The translations under genes were made by a program, and so were the position numbers. From Chromatiales bacterium (GTDB taxonomy: Bacteria > Pseudomonadota > Gammaproteobacteria > JAHELT01): a DNA stretch of 48,693 nucleotides. The notes beneath the pieces are model-generated. The model was given only the letters and a program-made list of their open reading frames with translations. It made no database searches and was not told the DNA's origin. The stretch is from the NCBI GenBank assembly GCA_024644045.1, contig JAHELT010000014.1, positions 1-48,693 of the forward strand, written 5' to 3'. Positions 32,942-41,697 of the stretch are shown here, in pieces (the stretch's first letter is position 1; each line of letters starts with the position of its first letter).

Positions 32942-35471
32942 CGCGCGCAGCCGCTCGCCGGGCACCACGCACCAGCAGGAAGAACCCGAGCACCATCAGC
33001 GGACCGCTCAGCAGATTGACCAGCGTCAGCCGCCGCGACAGCGCATCCACGGATTCACGCATCGCGCGCCGCACCTCGCGCAGTTCCCTGCGCAGCGGCA
33101 GGAGTTCGCGTTGCACACGCTGCACTTCATTACGCAACTCGCCCCGCAGACGGCTGATATCGGTGACGCCAAGACGCCGCGCGAAGGCTTCAATCTGCTC
33201 CTCGGCCGCTGCGATCTGGTTCGCCAGCGCGTTTTCACGCTCGCGGTAGCGTGCGCCCGCTTCGCGCAGCGACGCAATCACGCGCGTGAACGGACGTTGA
33301 ACCTGCCCGCGCGAGCGGATCGCGATCAACGCCGGATCGCCGGCGGCGAACTCGATCATGTTCAGCAGCAGCGCGAGATTGTCGTTCAGCGGGCGCACGA
33401 TGGCCTGGCCGCCCACCTCGACGGCCTGCACCGAGAACGGATCGAACAGCCAGTCCACGTCGGCCACGACGAACACCCTTGCGCCATCGCCGGCCTCGGC
33501 ACCTCGAGGCCGCGCCGTTTGCGTGTCGAACGCGCTGCCGAAAGGTCCGCGCAGCACCGCAGCGATAAAATTGCGCTCGCCGGCGGCCGTGAACTGGCGT
33601 GCCAGCTGCTCCGGCTTGAGCAGGCTGAAATCCTCACGGGCGCGGGCGCTGCCGGACTGCCCTGAGGTGGCCAGGACGGTGGCGCGCGAGGCATCGTCAA
33701 GCTGCCACGCCCCGGCCTCGGCGAACAGCAGCTCGTTCAACCCCGCCGTGACCGGATGACCCGCCGACAACTGCGAGGCCGGCAACCTCAGCCAGTAGGG
33801 GTAGTGGCTCACGTCCTGTCCCATACCCTGCACCGGGGCGGCATTGTCGCCGTCGCCTACCACGCGGTCGGCAACATAGGTGACACCGTAAACGGCCAGC
33901 AGGTCTGAGAGGTCGTTGATCTCGGCCGACGGCGAAGGGTTCAGCTGGTTGCTCGCCGGATCAAAGCGCACGAACGGATCGAGCATGGCGATGAGGCTGC
34001 CGCCACCCTGCACGAAGGCGTCGACCGCCCGCAGCATGTCGCGCTTAAGGATGCCGGGGTTGATCAGCAGCAACACGTCCAGCCCCTCGGGCAGGCTGTC
34101 CGTGAAATACGGGATGACGGCAATGTCGTAGGCGCGGCGAAGCTCGGACATGAAAGACAACCCTTCGCGGTCCTGCAGCGCCGCGCCCGGCGCGAGCAGC
34201 GGGCTGATCACGCCGACCTTCGCCGTGCGGCTGCGCGTGAGATTGTTCAGCAGCACGGCAATGTCGTATTCGGCGAGGCGGTCACGCCGCGGGTCGAAAT
34301 AGCTTATCTGCCCGCGCCGCTCGCCGTGGCGCACCGCAGCGCCGAGATAGAAGTAGTCGCCCGAGGTCATGGGTATGCGCTGCACGCCGGCGCCGAGCGC
34401 CGTCAACTCGGCGTCGGTATCCGGCTGCGGGTCGATTTCCGCGAAGCGGATGCGTCCCCCGGCCGCAGCCGCCACGGCCGCCAGCAGATCGCTCACGCGG
34501 CGCGCATGCGCGCTTATCGACTGCGGGATGTTCTGCTGCGTGGCGCTCCAGAACAGATCGAGCTCGACGCCCTCCGGGAGCCGTTTTGCGATACTCAGCG
34601 TGCCGCTGCTCAGGGTGAACTCACGCTCTCTGGTGACGTCGAACGCAACGCGCAGGCGCTCCAGCTGCGGCGGCAGCAGCATGCCGCACAGCGCCAGCCC
34701 GGCCATCCACAACGCTCCCCCCGGCGCGGTGCGGCCGGCCGTCGCCGTGCGCCGGCGCGTGATGACGATGCCGCAGGCGGTCAGACTGAGCGCGGTCAGT
34801 AGCACGAAGTAGCCCAGCGCACCGAGGTGCAGGCGCCCGTGACCGATCATGTCGAGCCAGCGTTTAGGCCCGTAAGCGGCCAGCAGATCGCCCGCGGCGA
34901 AGGCGCCGGACCACATCCGTGACAGTGCGTCCCAGCCGAGCAGCAGCAGCACGAAGATCAGCGACACACCGATCACAAAGGCGCCCGTCTGGTCGCGAGC
35001 CAGCGCCGCCCCGAACAGCGCCACCGCGTAGAACGCGCACAGCAACAGGCCGGTCGCCAGGTATCCCGCGAGCAGCACGCCGGTATCGGGGTCACCCAGA
35101 TAAGCGACCGTGGCGGGATACGTGCACGAAAACGCCAGCGTGATGAGCAGCACCGCTGCACCGGCAAGGAACTTGCCGAGCACCAGCGCCGGCACGCTCA
35201 GCGGCAACGTCAGCGCGAGCTCGAAACCGCGGTCGTTCTGCTCGTCTGCCCAGGCTCGCATCGCGAGCGCAGGCGCGAAGACCAGCGCGATCCACGGGAC
35301 GAAGACGAGCAGCAGGCGCAGCGAAGCTTCGTCGGAATCGAAAAAATCCGCGATCAGGAAGATGCACACCGTCAGGATCAGCAGGAAGCCGAGCTGGAAG
35401 ATGTAGGTGAGCGGCGCGTACAACAGTGTACGCAGTTCGTGACGAAAGACCGCATACACCGATGCCGTCAT
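32934..35471 (-). CDS. GldF-GldG fusion: ABC permease with extracytoplasmic Gld domain
   Basis: An 845-residue protein. The first 270 residues are a six-TM ABC-2 permease like GldF/NosY (VFRHELRTLLYAPLTYIFQL ... FELALTLPLS). From about 290 to 800 it has a GldG-like extracytoplasmic region (VELDLFWSATQQNIPQSISA, LLLINPGILKRDMLRAVDAF, VFVVADVDWLFDPFS). A coiled coil (about 745-815) and a final TM helix follow. Together with the next ATPase it forms an exporter-type complex of unknown cargo. I use the ATG at 35471. A GTG at 35507 overlapping the ATPase stop (GTGA) is the alternative. It does not obviously belong to sulfonate metabolism. Confidence 0.85.
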   Translation of the reverse strand: MTASVYAVFRHELRTLLYAPLTYIFQLGFLLILTVCIFLIADFFDSDEASLRLLLVFVPWIALVFAPALAMRAWADEQNDRGFELALTLPLSVPALVLGKFLAGAAVLLITLAFSCTYPATVAYLGDPDTGVLLAGYLATGLLLCAFYAVALFGAALARDQTGAFVIGVSLIFVLLLLGWDALSRMWSGAFAAGDLLAAYGPKRWLDMIGHGRLHLGALGYFVLLTALSLTACGIVITRRRTATAGRTAPGGALWMAGLALCGMLLPPQLERLRVAFDVTREREFTLSSGTLSIAKRLPEGVELDLFWSATQQNIPQSISAHARRVSDLLAAVAAAAGGRIRFAEIDPQPDTDAELTALGAGVQRIPMTSGDYFYLGAAVRHGERRGQISYFDPRRDRLAEYDIAVLLNNLTRSRTAKVGVISPLLAPGAALQDREGLSFMSELRRAYDIAVIPYFTDSLPEGLDVLLLINPGILKRDMLRAVDAFVQGGGSLIAMLDPFVRFDPASNQLNPSPSAEINDLSDLLAVYGVTYVADRVVGDGDNAAPVQGMGQDVSHYPYWLRLPASQLSAGHPVTAGLNELLFAEAGAWQLDDASRATVLATSGQSGSARAREDFSLLKPEQLARQFTAAGERNFIAAVLRGPFGSAFDTQTARPRGAEAGDGARVFVVADVDWLFDPFSVQAVEVGGQAIVRPLNDNLALLLNMIEFAAGDPALIAIRSRGQVQRPFTRVIASLREAGARYRERENALANQIAAAEEQIEAFARRLGVTDISRLRGELRNEVQRVQRELLPLRRELREVRRAMRESVDALSRRLTLVNLLSGPLMVLGFFLLVRGARRAAARAM

Positions 35472-35503
35472 CGCCGGGGGCCGCCGCTGCGCCGGGCCCA
35501 CCG

Positions 35504-36235
35504 TCACGCGGGCGATTCCGGCCGCGGCTCACTCTGCGTCAAGCGGTGAAAGGTCTCGTTCAGACGCCCGTGCTCATCCAGCAGAGCGCGCGTATCGTCA
35601 TCGGCCACGACGCGCCCCGCGGCGATCACGACGGTGCGGTCGCAGACTTCCTCGGCCTCCTCGAGGATATGGGTGGAGACGAGAATCGCTTTGTCCGGCC
35701 GCAGCCGGCGGATCAGCGCGCGCGCCTGGCGCTTCTGGTTGGGATCCAGGCCGTCGGTCGGCTCGTCCATGATCAGCGCCGGAGGATCGTGCAGCAGCGC
35801 CTGCGCCACCCAGACGCGCTGCCGCCAGCCTTTGGACAGCTGACCCATGCGGCGGTGCCTCTCGGCCTGCAGATCCATGACGTCGCAGACGCGGACCAGG
35901 GCGGCGCGCAGTACCTCACCATGCAGGCCGCGCGCCTGCCCGCAAAAGCGCAGAAATTCGAGCGGGGTGAGCACACCGAATCCCCCGGCCGCTTCGGGCA
36001 CGTAGCCGAGCTGCGCCTGCGCCCGCGCACGCTGACGCTGCACGTCGAAACCGTCGATCGAGGCACAGCCGCCGGTGGGCGCGATGAAGCCGCTCAGCAC
36101 GCGCATGGTGGTCGACTTGCCCGCACCGTTCGGGCCGAGGAATCCAACGACGCTGCCGCGCGCGACCGAGAACGAGACGTCGCGCAATACGACGTGACGG
36201 CCGAAACGAACGTCGAGATTACGTACTTCGAGCAT
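35504..36235 (-). CDS. ABC transporter ATP-binding protein (GldA/CcmA type)
   Basis: A 243-residue ATPase. Walker A is GPNGAGKST, the signature reads QLSKGWRQRVWVAQAL, Walker B ALIMDEPTDGLDP and the switch STHILEEAEEV. The LSKGxRQR signature is usual for ABC-2 exporters. ATG at 36235 is preferred over a TTG two codons earlier. It overlaps the start of the GldF-GldG fusion gene and must be its motor. Confidence 0.92.
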   Translation of the reverse strand: MLEVRNLDVRFGRHVVLRDVSFSVARGSVVGFLGPNGAGKSTTMRVLSGFIAPTGGCASIDGFDVQRQRARAQAQLGYVPEAAGGFGVLTPLEFLRFCGQARGLHGEVLRAALVRVCDVMDLQAERHRRMGQLSKGWRQRVWVAQALLHDPPALIMDEPTDGLDPNQKRQARALIRRLRPDKAILVSTHILEEAEEVCDRTVVIAAGRVVADDDTRALLDEHGRLNETFHRLTQSEPRPESPA

Positions 36236-36362
36236 GGTCAAAGGGCTGAAGGCAAAGGAGGATCGGCCGGTGTGGAGGGAAGCGAGGTCGGCGGCAGGTG
36301 CAACGCTTCAACCCGGTCATCGACCGTTGACATATACATTGTTCGGGCCTCTGTGTGCTGCC

Positions 36363-36572
36363 TTACTCTCGAACAAAGCCGATGATGATGAATATCGCGA
36401 CGCTTGCCCAGGATAACCCGTAGCCGACGTGCAGGATCAGGCGCGCGGCCCGCGGGGCGAGCAGCTTCTGCTTACGCGTGAGGTAGCTGCCGGCGGTGGC
36501 GAGCAGTGCGCCGATGATGGCGAGCGCGATGACGACGTGGCGCTGCAGCAGGCTGTCGATGAAATCCGGCAA
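36363..36572 (-). CDS. Small two-TM membrane protein
   Basis: A 69-residue protein from a TTG start, eight bases after GGAG. Two TM helices are clear: VVIALAIIGALLATAGSYL (about 13-31) and LSWASVAIFIIIGFV (about 53-67), joined by a basic loop (RKQKLLAPRAAR). No family recognised. It lies 87 bases after the importer ATPase and ahead of the Gld-type exporter genes, so it could belong with either. Confidence 0.7.
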   Translation of the reverse strand: MPDFIDSLLQRHVVIALAIIGALLATAGSYLTRKQKLLAPRAARLILHVGYGLSWASVAIFIIIGFVRE

Positions 36573-36659
36573 GCCTCACGCTCCGGCATTGAGTGAAGGG
36601 GTATAGTCGCGCGGCCGGGGTGGAAGCGCTCGCACTGTCCGCGCCGCCGTCGCCGCGGC

Positions 36660-37574
36660 CTAACCGTCCGATTGAGCCTCGTCCCCTTTACGGTAAGCGT
36701 CGAGAAAGGCCTGCTGATCGCCGGAGCGCGTGAACCCGCGCATCGCCTCCTCGTGCAGAACTTCCATCGCCTGGCGCTTGTACTTGAACGCCTCGGGCGA
36801 GCTCAGCATGTGGAACTCGCGCGGCCGCGGCAGCCCGATCTCTATCGTTTCGCGCACACTGGTGGGGCGGTTGGACAGCACGATCAGGCGATCGGCGAGA
36901 AAGATCGCCTCGTCGAGTTCGGAGGTCACGAACAGGTTGGTACGCCGGGTTTCCTCGAACAGCTTGAGGAAGAACTCCTGCATCAGCTCGCGCGTCATGG
37001 CGTCGAGCCCGCGAAACGGCTCGTCCATGATCATGATCAGCGGGTTGTTGATCATGGCCCGCGCCAGCTCCGCCCGCCGCTGCATGCCGCCGGACAGCTG
37101 GATGGGATACTTGTCCTTGAACTCGGCGAGGCCTACCTTGTCCAGCAGGCGGTTGATCTCGGCATCCAGCGCCTCGCCCTTGAGGTCGCCGCGCAGCTTG
37201 GGCCCGAACGCAACGTTCTGGTAAGCCGTCAACCACGGCAGCAGCGCGGTTTCCTGGAACACCACCATACGGTCATGGGCCGGGCCGGTGACGGGTTCGC
37301 CGTTGAGCAGAATCTCGCCGCTGTCGGGGCGCTCGAACCCCGCGATGAGATCGACCAGGGTCGATTTGCCGCACCCGGACGGACCGATGACCGCCGTAAG
37401 GTCGCCGGGCGCGATGGTGAGGCTCATGTGCGTCAACACCTCCTGGCGCTCCCAGGCTTCGCCGTAGCCCTTGTTGACGTTCCGCAGCTCGAGCTTGCCC
37501 TTACCGCTCGCGGGCCCCTGCGCTTCATGCTCACCAGACGATGCCGGCGTGACTGTCATGCGTTCATTGTCCAC
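36660..37574 (-). CDS. Sulfonate/nitrate-type ABC importer ATPase 1, H-loop His missing
   Basis: A 304-residue ATPase of the SsuB/TauB/NrtD group. Walker A GPSGCGKST, signature LSGGMQRRAELARA and Walker B LIMIMDEPF are intact. The switch region reads FVTSELDEAIFLADR, where THD is expected, so the H-loop histidine is replaced by serine. An unstructured leader of about 30 residues precedes the domain. It ends the five-gene importer operon, three bases after permease 1. GTG at 37574 or ATG at 37559 could be the start. Confidence 0.9.
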   Translation of the reverse strand: MDNERMTVTPASSGEHEAQGPASGKGKLELRNVNKGYGEAWERQEVLTHMSLTIAPGDLTAVIGPSGCGKSTLVDLIAGFERPDSGEILLNGEPVTGPAHDRMVVFQETALLPWLTAYQNVAFGPKLRGDLKGEALDAEINRLLDKVGLAEFKDKYPIQLSGGMQRRAELARAMINNPLIMIMDEPFRGLDAMTRELMQEFFLKLFEETRRTNLFVTSELDEAIFLADRLIVLSNRPTSVRETIEIGLPRPREFHMLSSPEAFKYKRQAMEVLHEEAMRGFTRSGDQQAFLDAYRKGDEAQSDG

Positions 37575-37577
37575 GCG

Positions 37578-38435
37578 TCAGAACAGCCGGCGCCAGGGCA
37601 TGCAGACCGTGCCGAGGTAACGGATCGCGCTGCTGGAAAGGTAACCCGCGATGCCGATGCTGATCATCCCGACCACGATCTGCTCGAGCGAGCCGCCCAT
37701 GTAGGAGTTCCAGATGAAAAAGCCGAGCCCGCCGCCGGCCTGGGTGCCGCCGCCCGATATCATTTCCGCGGCCAGCACCACCTCCCAGGTGATACCCATC
37801 CCGACCGCGGCGCCGGTGAAGATCGAGGGCAGTGTGCCGGGGAGCACGATCCGCCAGAACATGTCCAACTGCGTGGCACCCATGGATTGGGCCGCGCGCA
37901 GGTACGATATGTCGATGCTGCGCGCACCGCCCAGCACATTGATCACGATGGTGAAAAACGCGCCGAGGAACGTCACGAACGCGATCGACATCTCGTTGGT
38001 CGGCCAGAAAATCAACGACGCCGGCACCCACGCCAGCGGCGGAATCGGTCGCAGCACCTCGAAGGGCGGGAAAAAGATATCGCGGAAGTAGCGGTTGACC
38101 GCCAGCGCCAGTCCGAACGGAATGCCGAGCAGCATTGCCGAGAGGAAACCGGCAAGCACGCGCTTGAAGCTCAGGTACCAGCTCTGCCAGTAACCGATCT
38201 TGGGCAACACCTCGAGCCACGCCACCATCACGTCGCTCGGCGGCGGGATGAAGCCGATGAACGGGAGGCGGAAACCGAACCACTCGTCCCAGCGCGACCC
38301 GATCTCCCACAGTACCAGGGTGCAGAGTATCGCGGTGACGCCTCGCCACAGCTTCTTGTTGGCGAGGAACTTCTGCCAGCGCGTACGCCGGACCACGGTA
38401 CGCTGGTTGTAGACGTTCGGTGCAGTCGTGGCCAT
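37578..38435 (-). CDS. Sulfonate/nitrate-type ABC importer permease 1
   Basis: A 285-residue inner-membrane permease of the SsuC/TauC family with about six TM helices. The EAA-type coupling loop is AAQSMGATQLDMFWRIVLPG near 192-211. LRPIPPLAWVPASLIFWP is the conserved stretch of sulfonate, taurine and nitrate permeases. It pairs with ATPase 1 in the operon and probably forms a heterodimer with permease 2. Confidence 0.92.
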   Translation of the reverse strand: MATTAPNVYNQRTVVRRTRWQKFLANKKLWRGVTAILCTLVLWEIGSRWDEWFGFRLPFIGFIPPPSDVMVAWLEVLPKIGYWQSWYLSFKRVLAGFLSAMLLGIPFGLALAVNRYFRDIFFPPFEVLRPIPPLAWVPASLIFWPTNEMSIAFVTFLGAFFTIVINVLGGARSIDISYLRAAQSMGATQLDMFWRIVLPGTLPSIFTGAAVGMGITWEVVLAAEMISGGGTQAGGGLGFFIWNSYMGGSLEQIVVGMISIGIAGYLSSSAIRYLGTVCMPWRRLF

Positions 38436-38463
38436 TAAAACTCTGTACCTCTTCCCGGGCCGG

Positions 38464-39324
38464 TTACGCGAGCTCGCGCTCGCCGGCCTCGAACGCTTTG
38501 ATCGCCTCTTCGTGGACCGCTTCGTTGGCCTCGTCCACCAGCAGGCGAAACTCCTCCGAGGACAGAATGTGGTAGTCGCGCGGGCGGGGGATGTTCACCT
38601 CGACGATTTTCTTCGTGCGGCACGGCCGCGTGGTCATGACCACCACCCTGTCGCCCAGGAAAATCGACTCCTCCAGATCGTGAGTGATGAAGAAGATCGT
38701 GACCTTGGTGCGGTCGTACATCTCCAGCAACGCTTCGTGCATGATCGATTTGGTCAGCGCGTCCATGGCGCGGTACGGCTCATCCAGCAGCAGCACTTTC
38801 GGGTCGTTGATCAGCGCGCGCACGATTTCCGCGCGGCGCGCCATGCCGGAGGACACTTCGCCCGGGAACTTGTCGCCGACGTCCGCCAGGCCGGCCTCAG
38901 CCAGCATGTCGAGCGCCTTTTCGCGCGCCTGGGTTTTGTTCAGCCGCCCTTGCACCGTCGGGCCGTAGGCGACGTTGTCGGCGAGCGACATCCAGGGAAA
39001 CAGCGCACCGTTCTGAAACACGACAACGCGGTCTGCGCCCTGATCGGCCAGCGGTTTTCCGGGGCCGCACAAGAGCTCACCGTCCAGGTAGATCTCGCCG
39101 AAGGTAATCGAATGAAATCCGGCGATCGCGCTGAGCAACGTGGTTTTACCGCAGCCCGACGGGCCCACGATCATGCACACTTCGCCCGCAGCGATCTCCA
39201 GCGAGCAATCGTCGACCGCGAGCACGTTGACGCCTTCCGGGTCATAGATTTTCGTGACGTTGCGGATGCTGATCGCACCCTTGCCCGCGTTCTCCCGAGC
39301 CGGCACTGTCCCGACCGCGGCCAC
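38464..39324 (-). CDS. Sulfonate/nitrate-type ABC importer ATPase 2, degenerate signature
   Basis: A 286-residue ATPase. Walker A GPSGCGKTT, Walker B KVLLLDEPY and the H-loop FFITHDLEES are intact. The signature reads VSSGMARRAEIVRA rather than LSGGQ/M. I start at the GTG at 39324, which shares a base with the permease 2 stop (TAGTG) and has GGAGGG upstream. A much longer frame upstream is a shadow of the permease gene. Paired with ATPase 1 it would give one complete and one degenerate ATP site. Confidence 0.9.
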   Translation of the reverse strand: MAAVGTVPARENAGKGAISIRNVTKIYDPEGVNVLAVDDCSLEIAAGEVCMIVGPSGCGKTTLLSAIAGFHSITFGEIYLDGELLCGPGKPLADQGADRVVVFQNGALFPWMSLADNVAYGPTVQGRLNKTQAREKALDMLAEAGLADVGDKFPGEVSSGMARRAEIVRALINDPKVLLLDEPYRAMDALTKSIMHEALLEMYDRTKVTIFFITHDLEESIFLGDRVVVMTTRPCRTKKIVEVNIPRPRDYHILSSEEFRLLVDEANEAVHEEAIKAFEAGERELA

Positions 39325-40220
39325 TATCTGCCCTCCAGGGCCAGCGCGCGCACGCGCCACTGCATCAGCCGGTTGCCCACCAGGCGCACCAGCGCGGAGG
39401 TGATCCAGCCGACGAAACCAAGGGTGATCATGCCGATGACCATGGGCACCGTGACATTGTTCATGTAGGCGTCCACGATCAGGTACCCGAGGCCACCGTC
39501 GCCGGAGACCATCTCGGCGGCGACCAGCGAGAACCACGCCACGCCGATACTGATCTGCAGGCCGGTGAAGATGAACGGCATCGACCCGGGCACCACGACG
39601 TGCCAGAAAATGTGCCGGCGTTTTGCGCCCAGGCACCCGGCGGCGCGGAAGTAGGACTCGTCGATCGAATCCACGCCCAGCAGCGTGTTGAGGGTGGTGA
39701 CGAAAAACGACGCCAGCGTCGCTAGGTAGATAACCGGTGCTTCGAACCCCGCGAACATCAGGATGGCCAGCGGCACCCACGCGAGAATCGGGATCGGGCG
39801 GACAGTTTCCAGAATCGGGAACGCATAGTCGCGCACCGTCTTTGACCAGCCCATGAACAACCCCAGCGGCACGCCCAGGCCGGTGGCGATCATGAACGCG
39901 AAGAAAATACGCCGGCAGCTCAGGTAGATGTGCTGGTAGTACTCCTGCGTGAATACGGAAATACCGAGAAACGGCTCGACCGAGAACAGCTCGGACAGCA
40001 CCGCAACCGGGCCGGGCATCTTTTCGAAGCGCGGCACGCTGAATACTTCACACAGCAGCCACCAGGTGAGCAGCCACAGCCCGATACCGCCCATCATCAG
40101 ATAGGGGGTGGACCCGGTCAGGTTTTTCCGGGCTTTGTACAGAAACATGCCCAGGCCTGCCGGCGGTCCCTGCACGGGCGTTACGCCGGGTTGCGGTTGG
40201 CCAGCCACGGGTTCGCTCAC
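39324..40220 (-). CDS. Sulfonate/nitrate-type ABC importer permease 2
   Basis: A 298-residue permease of the SsuC/NrtB family. VRPIPILAWVPLAILMF and the coupling loop RAAGCLGAKRRHIFWHVVVP are characteristic. The N-terminal 25 residues are Pro/Gly/Gln-rich and cytoplasmic. The GTG start has GAGG six bases before it. It follows the binding-protein gene after a strong hairpin. Confidence 0.92.
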   Translation of the reverse strand: MSEPVAGQPQPGVTPVQGPPAGLGMFLYKARKNLTGSTPYLMMGGIGLWLLTWWLLCEVFSVPRFEKMPGPVAVLSELFSVEPFLGISVFTQEYYQHIYLSCRRIFFAFMIATGLGVPLGLFMGWSKTVRDYAFPILETVRPIPILAWVPLAILMFAGFEAPVIYLATLASFFVTTLNTLLGVDSIDESYFRAAGCLGAKRRHIFWHVVVPGSMPFIFTGLQISIGVAWFSLVAAEMVSGDGGLGYLIVDAYMNNVTVPMVIGMITLGFVGWITSALVRLVGNRLMQWRVRALALEGR

Positions 40221-40255
40221 ACCAGATCCTCAGCGGTTGTCAGTTACCACAAAAC

Positions 40256-40283
40256 ACGGGGCCCGGCACGAGCCGGACCCCGT
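40256..40283 (-). terminator. Hairpin between binding-protein and permease genes
   Basis: ACGGGG-C-CCGGC pairs with GCCGG-A-CCCCGT around an ACGA loop. It begins 15 bases after the stop of the binding-protein gene, and on the minus strand is followed by GTTTTG. Such a stem usually acts as partial terminator or mRNA stabiliser so that the binding protein is made in excess. It is nearly the same as 24499-24524. Confidence 0.65.
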
Positions 40284-40298
40284 CATTGGAGGAGGAAA

Positions 40299-41432
40299 CT
40301 ACATCTTCTGTACTTTTACGATCGCCAGCGGGCTCGAAAGACCGCGTTCTTTCATGATCTGGCGGGCCACCTCGTCGGTCACGCCGCCGTCGCGGATCTT
40401 GGCCGCGGCCGCCGGTTTCTTCGGCAGACTGTAGAGGAACGCGGTCGCGTCGTTCAGCAGTCCCTGCACGCGGTCGGTGACGATGAAGTCGAGCTGCACC
40501 TTGACGTCTCCGCCGCCCTCATTCTTGGGATAGCCGCCGTACAGCGACCACCACAGCACCTCTTTGTCTATCTTTTCGGTCTGCGATGCGGCGAGCGCGG
40601 CGACCTCATCGGAGTTGGCCGGATCGGCCATGAACAGCTGCGCGTCGAGCTCGGCCTCCAGCCAGCCCTTGTGCACGTCGGGACGCTGGCTGATCAGGTC
40701 GTTCAGCATGACCATGAAGCCGCCGTCGAGGGCGTCGAAATCCTCACCGCTGGCGCCGCGGCGCGCGATGCCCGCCTTGACGATTTTCGATGCGGTGGGT
40801 TCCCAGATCGCCGCGGCGTCGAGCTTGCCGGCGCGGAAGTTGGTGGTGATCACCTCGATGTTCTGGTTCAGGTAACGCTTCGGCTTGACGCCGGCTTTCT
40901 CGAACGCCAGGCGAGCGAAGCGGTCGGTGCAGGCACCGTGCGGAGCGGAGGTGATCTTGCCGTCCATCCACTTGACCGCGTCCGTTCCGCTGTTGAATTT
41001 CGGCGCGTCATTGCGCACCAGGAACACGTTGCACTGCTGCTTGGAGGTGCCGAGCACCGCCACAATGCGCATGTCGGTACCGCCGCGCTCCTTGATGTTG
41101 CGGAAGGTCGATGCGATGGCGGGCATGTCACCCATGTAGCCGATGTGCTGTTTCTCACCGGTCATCGCGTTGACGATCACCGAGCCCTGCAGCCCGATCT
41201 CGAACTTGGCGGTGGAGCCGGAGGGCAGGTACTTCTTCCAGAACTGCTTGCCGTTGTTGACCACACCCGACCAGGATTCGGTGTAGTACGGCTGGTAGCC
41301 GATCACCAGGTCGACCTTCGAGCCGGGCGAGCCGAAATCGACGTCGGCCGTGGCGGGCTGCGCCAGCACCGCGGCGAGCGCCGCACTGGTGAGCGCAGGC
41401 ACGATGTGAGAGTGAAACTTGCGTTTGATCAT
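40299..41432 (-). CDS. ABC importer substrate-binding protein (SsuA/NMT1-like, MsmE candidate)
   Basis: A 377-residue periplasmic protein. The signal peptide spans about 1-29 (VPALTSAALAAVLAQPATA). VDLVIGYQPYYTESW, IGYMGDMPAIASTF, VEVITT-like IEVITTNFRAGKLDAAAIWE and the C-terminal half follow the sulfonate/nitrate-binding fold. GAGGAG lies before the ATG, and the shared box is about 97 bases upstream. Linkage to the msmA-like operon by that box suggests methanesulfonate as ligand, but the binding residues cannot be read with certainty. Confidence 0.88.
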   Translation of the reverse strand: MIKRKFHSHIVPALTSAALAAVLAQPATADVDFGSPGSKVDLVIGYQPYYTESWSGVVNNGKQFWKKYLPSGSTAKFEIGLQGSVIVNAMTGEKQHIGYMGDMPAIASTFRNIKERGGTDMRIVAVLGTSKQQCNVFLVRNDAPKFNSGTDAVKWMDGKITSAPHGACTDRFARLAFEKAGVKPKRYLNQNIEVITTNFRAGKLDAAAIWEPTASKIVKAGIARRGASGEDFDALDGGFMVMLNDLISQRPDVHKGWLEAELDAQLFMADPANSDEVAALAASQTEKIDKEVLWWSLYGGYPKNEGGGDVKVQLDFIVTDRVQGLLNDATAFLYSLPKKPAAAAKIRDGGVTDEVARQIMKERGLSSPLAIVKVQKM

Positions 41433-41506
41433 GGATTTCTCCTCCTAGACTACGCCAGAGCTCTGGCAGCGACGCTTTTTCGACCGCGTCTTGGAATTTA
41501 CCGGGT

Positions 41507-41546
41507 CTATGGCAAACCAAACCCGACCATTTGTAAAATCATTCAA
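41507..41546 (-). promoter_or_regulatory. Shared promoter/operator box upstream of importer operon
   Basis: TTGAATGATTTTACAAAT at 41546-41529 on the minus strand, then GGTC and CATAG at the same 22-base offset as before msmA. The box edge is 97 bases from the start codon here and 96 bases there. Sequence between the landmarks is unrelated, so this is not a simple duplication. No gene is seen in the 265 bases between the importer and metF-like genes. Confidence 0.65.
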
Positions 41547-41697
41547 GCCAATTAATTGATTGGTTTAACCTATCACCTACACGGGCGCGGTAACTGCCTA
41601 GTGTGCCAAAGCAGCGCGCCGAAACAATCGGTACATACCCCGAGATCGTGCGGCGCCCAGCATACTCGGCGCGGCGCAACGTGCCTGATCGCATCGC

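Noticed and set aside
36672-38438. Long plus-strand open frame opposite the importer genes
   Set aside because: It is antisense to an ATPase and a permease with intact motifs and has shadow-type composition.
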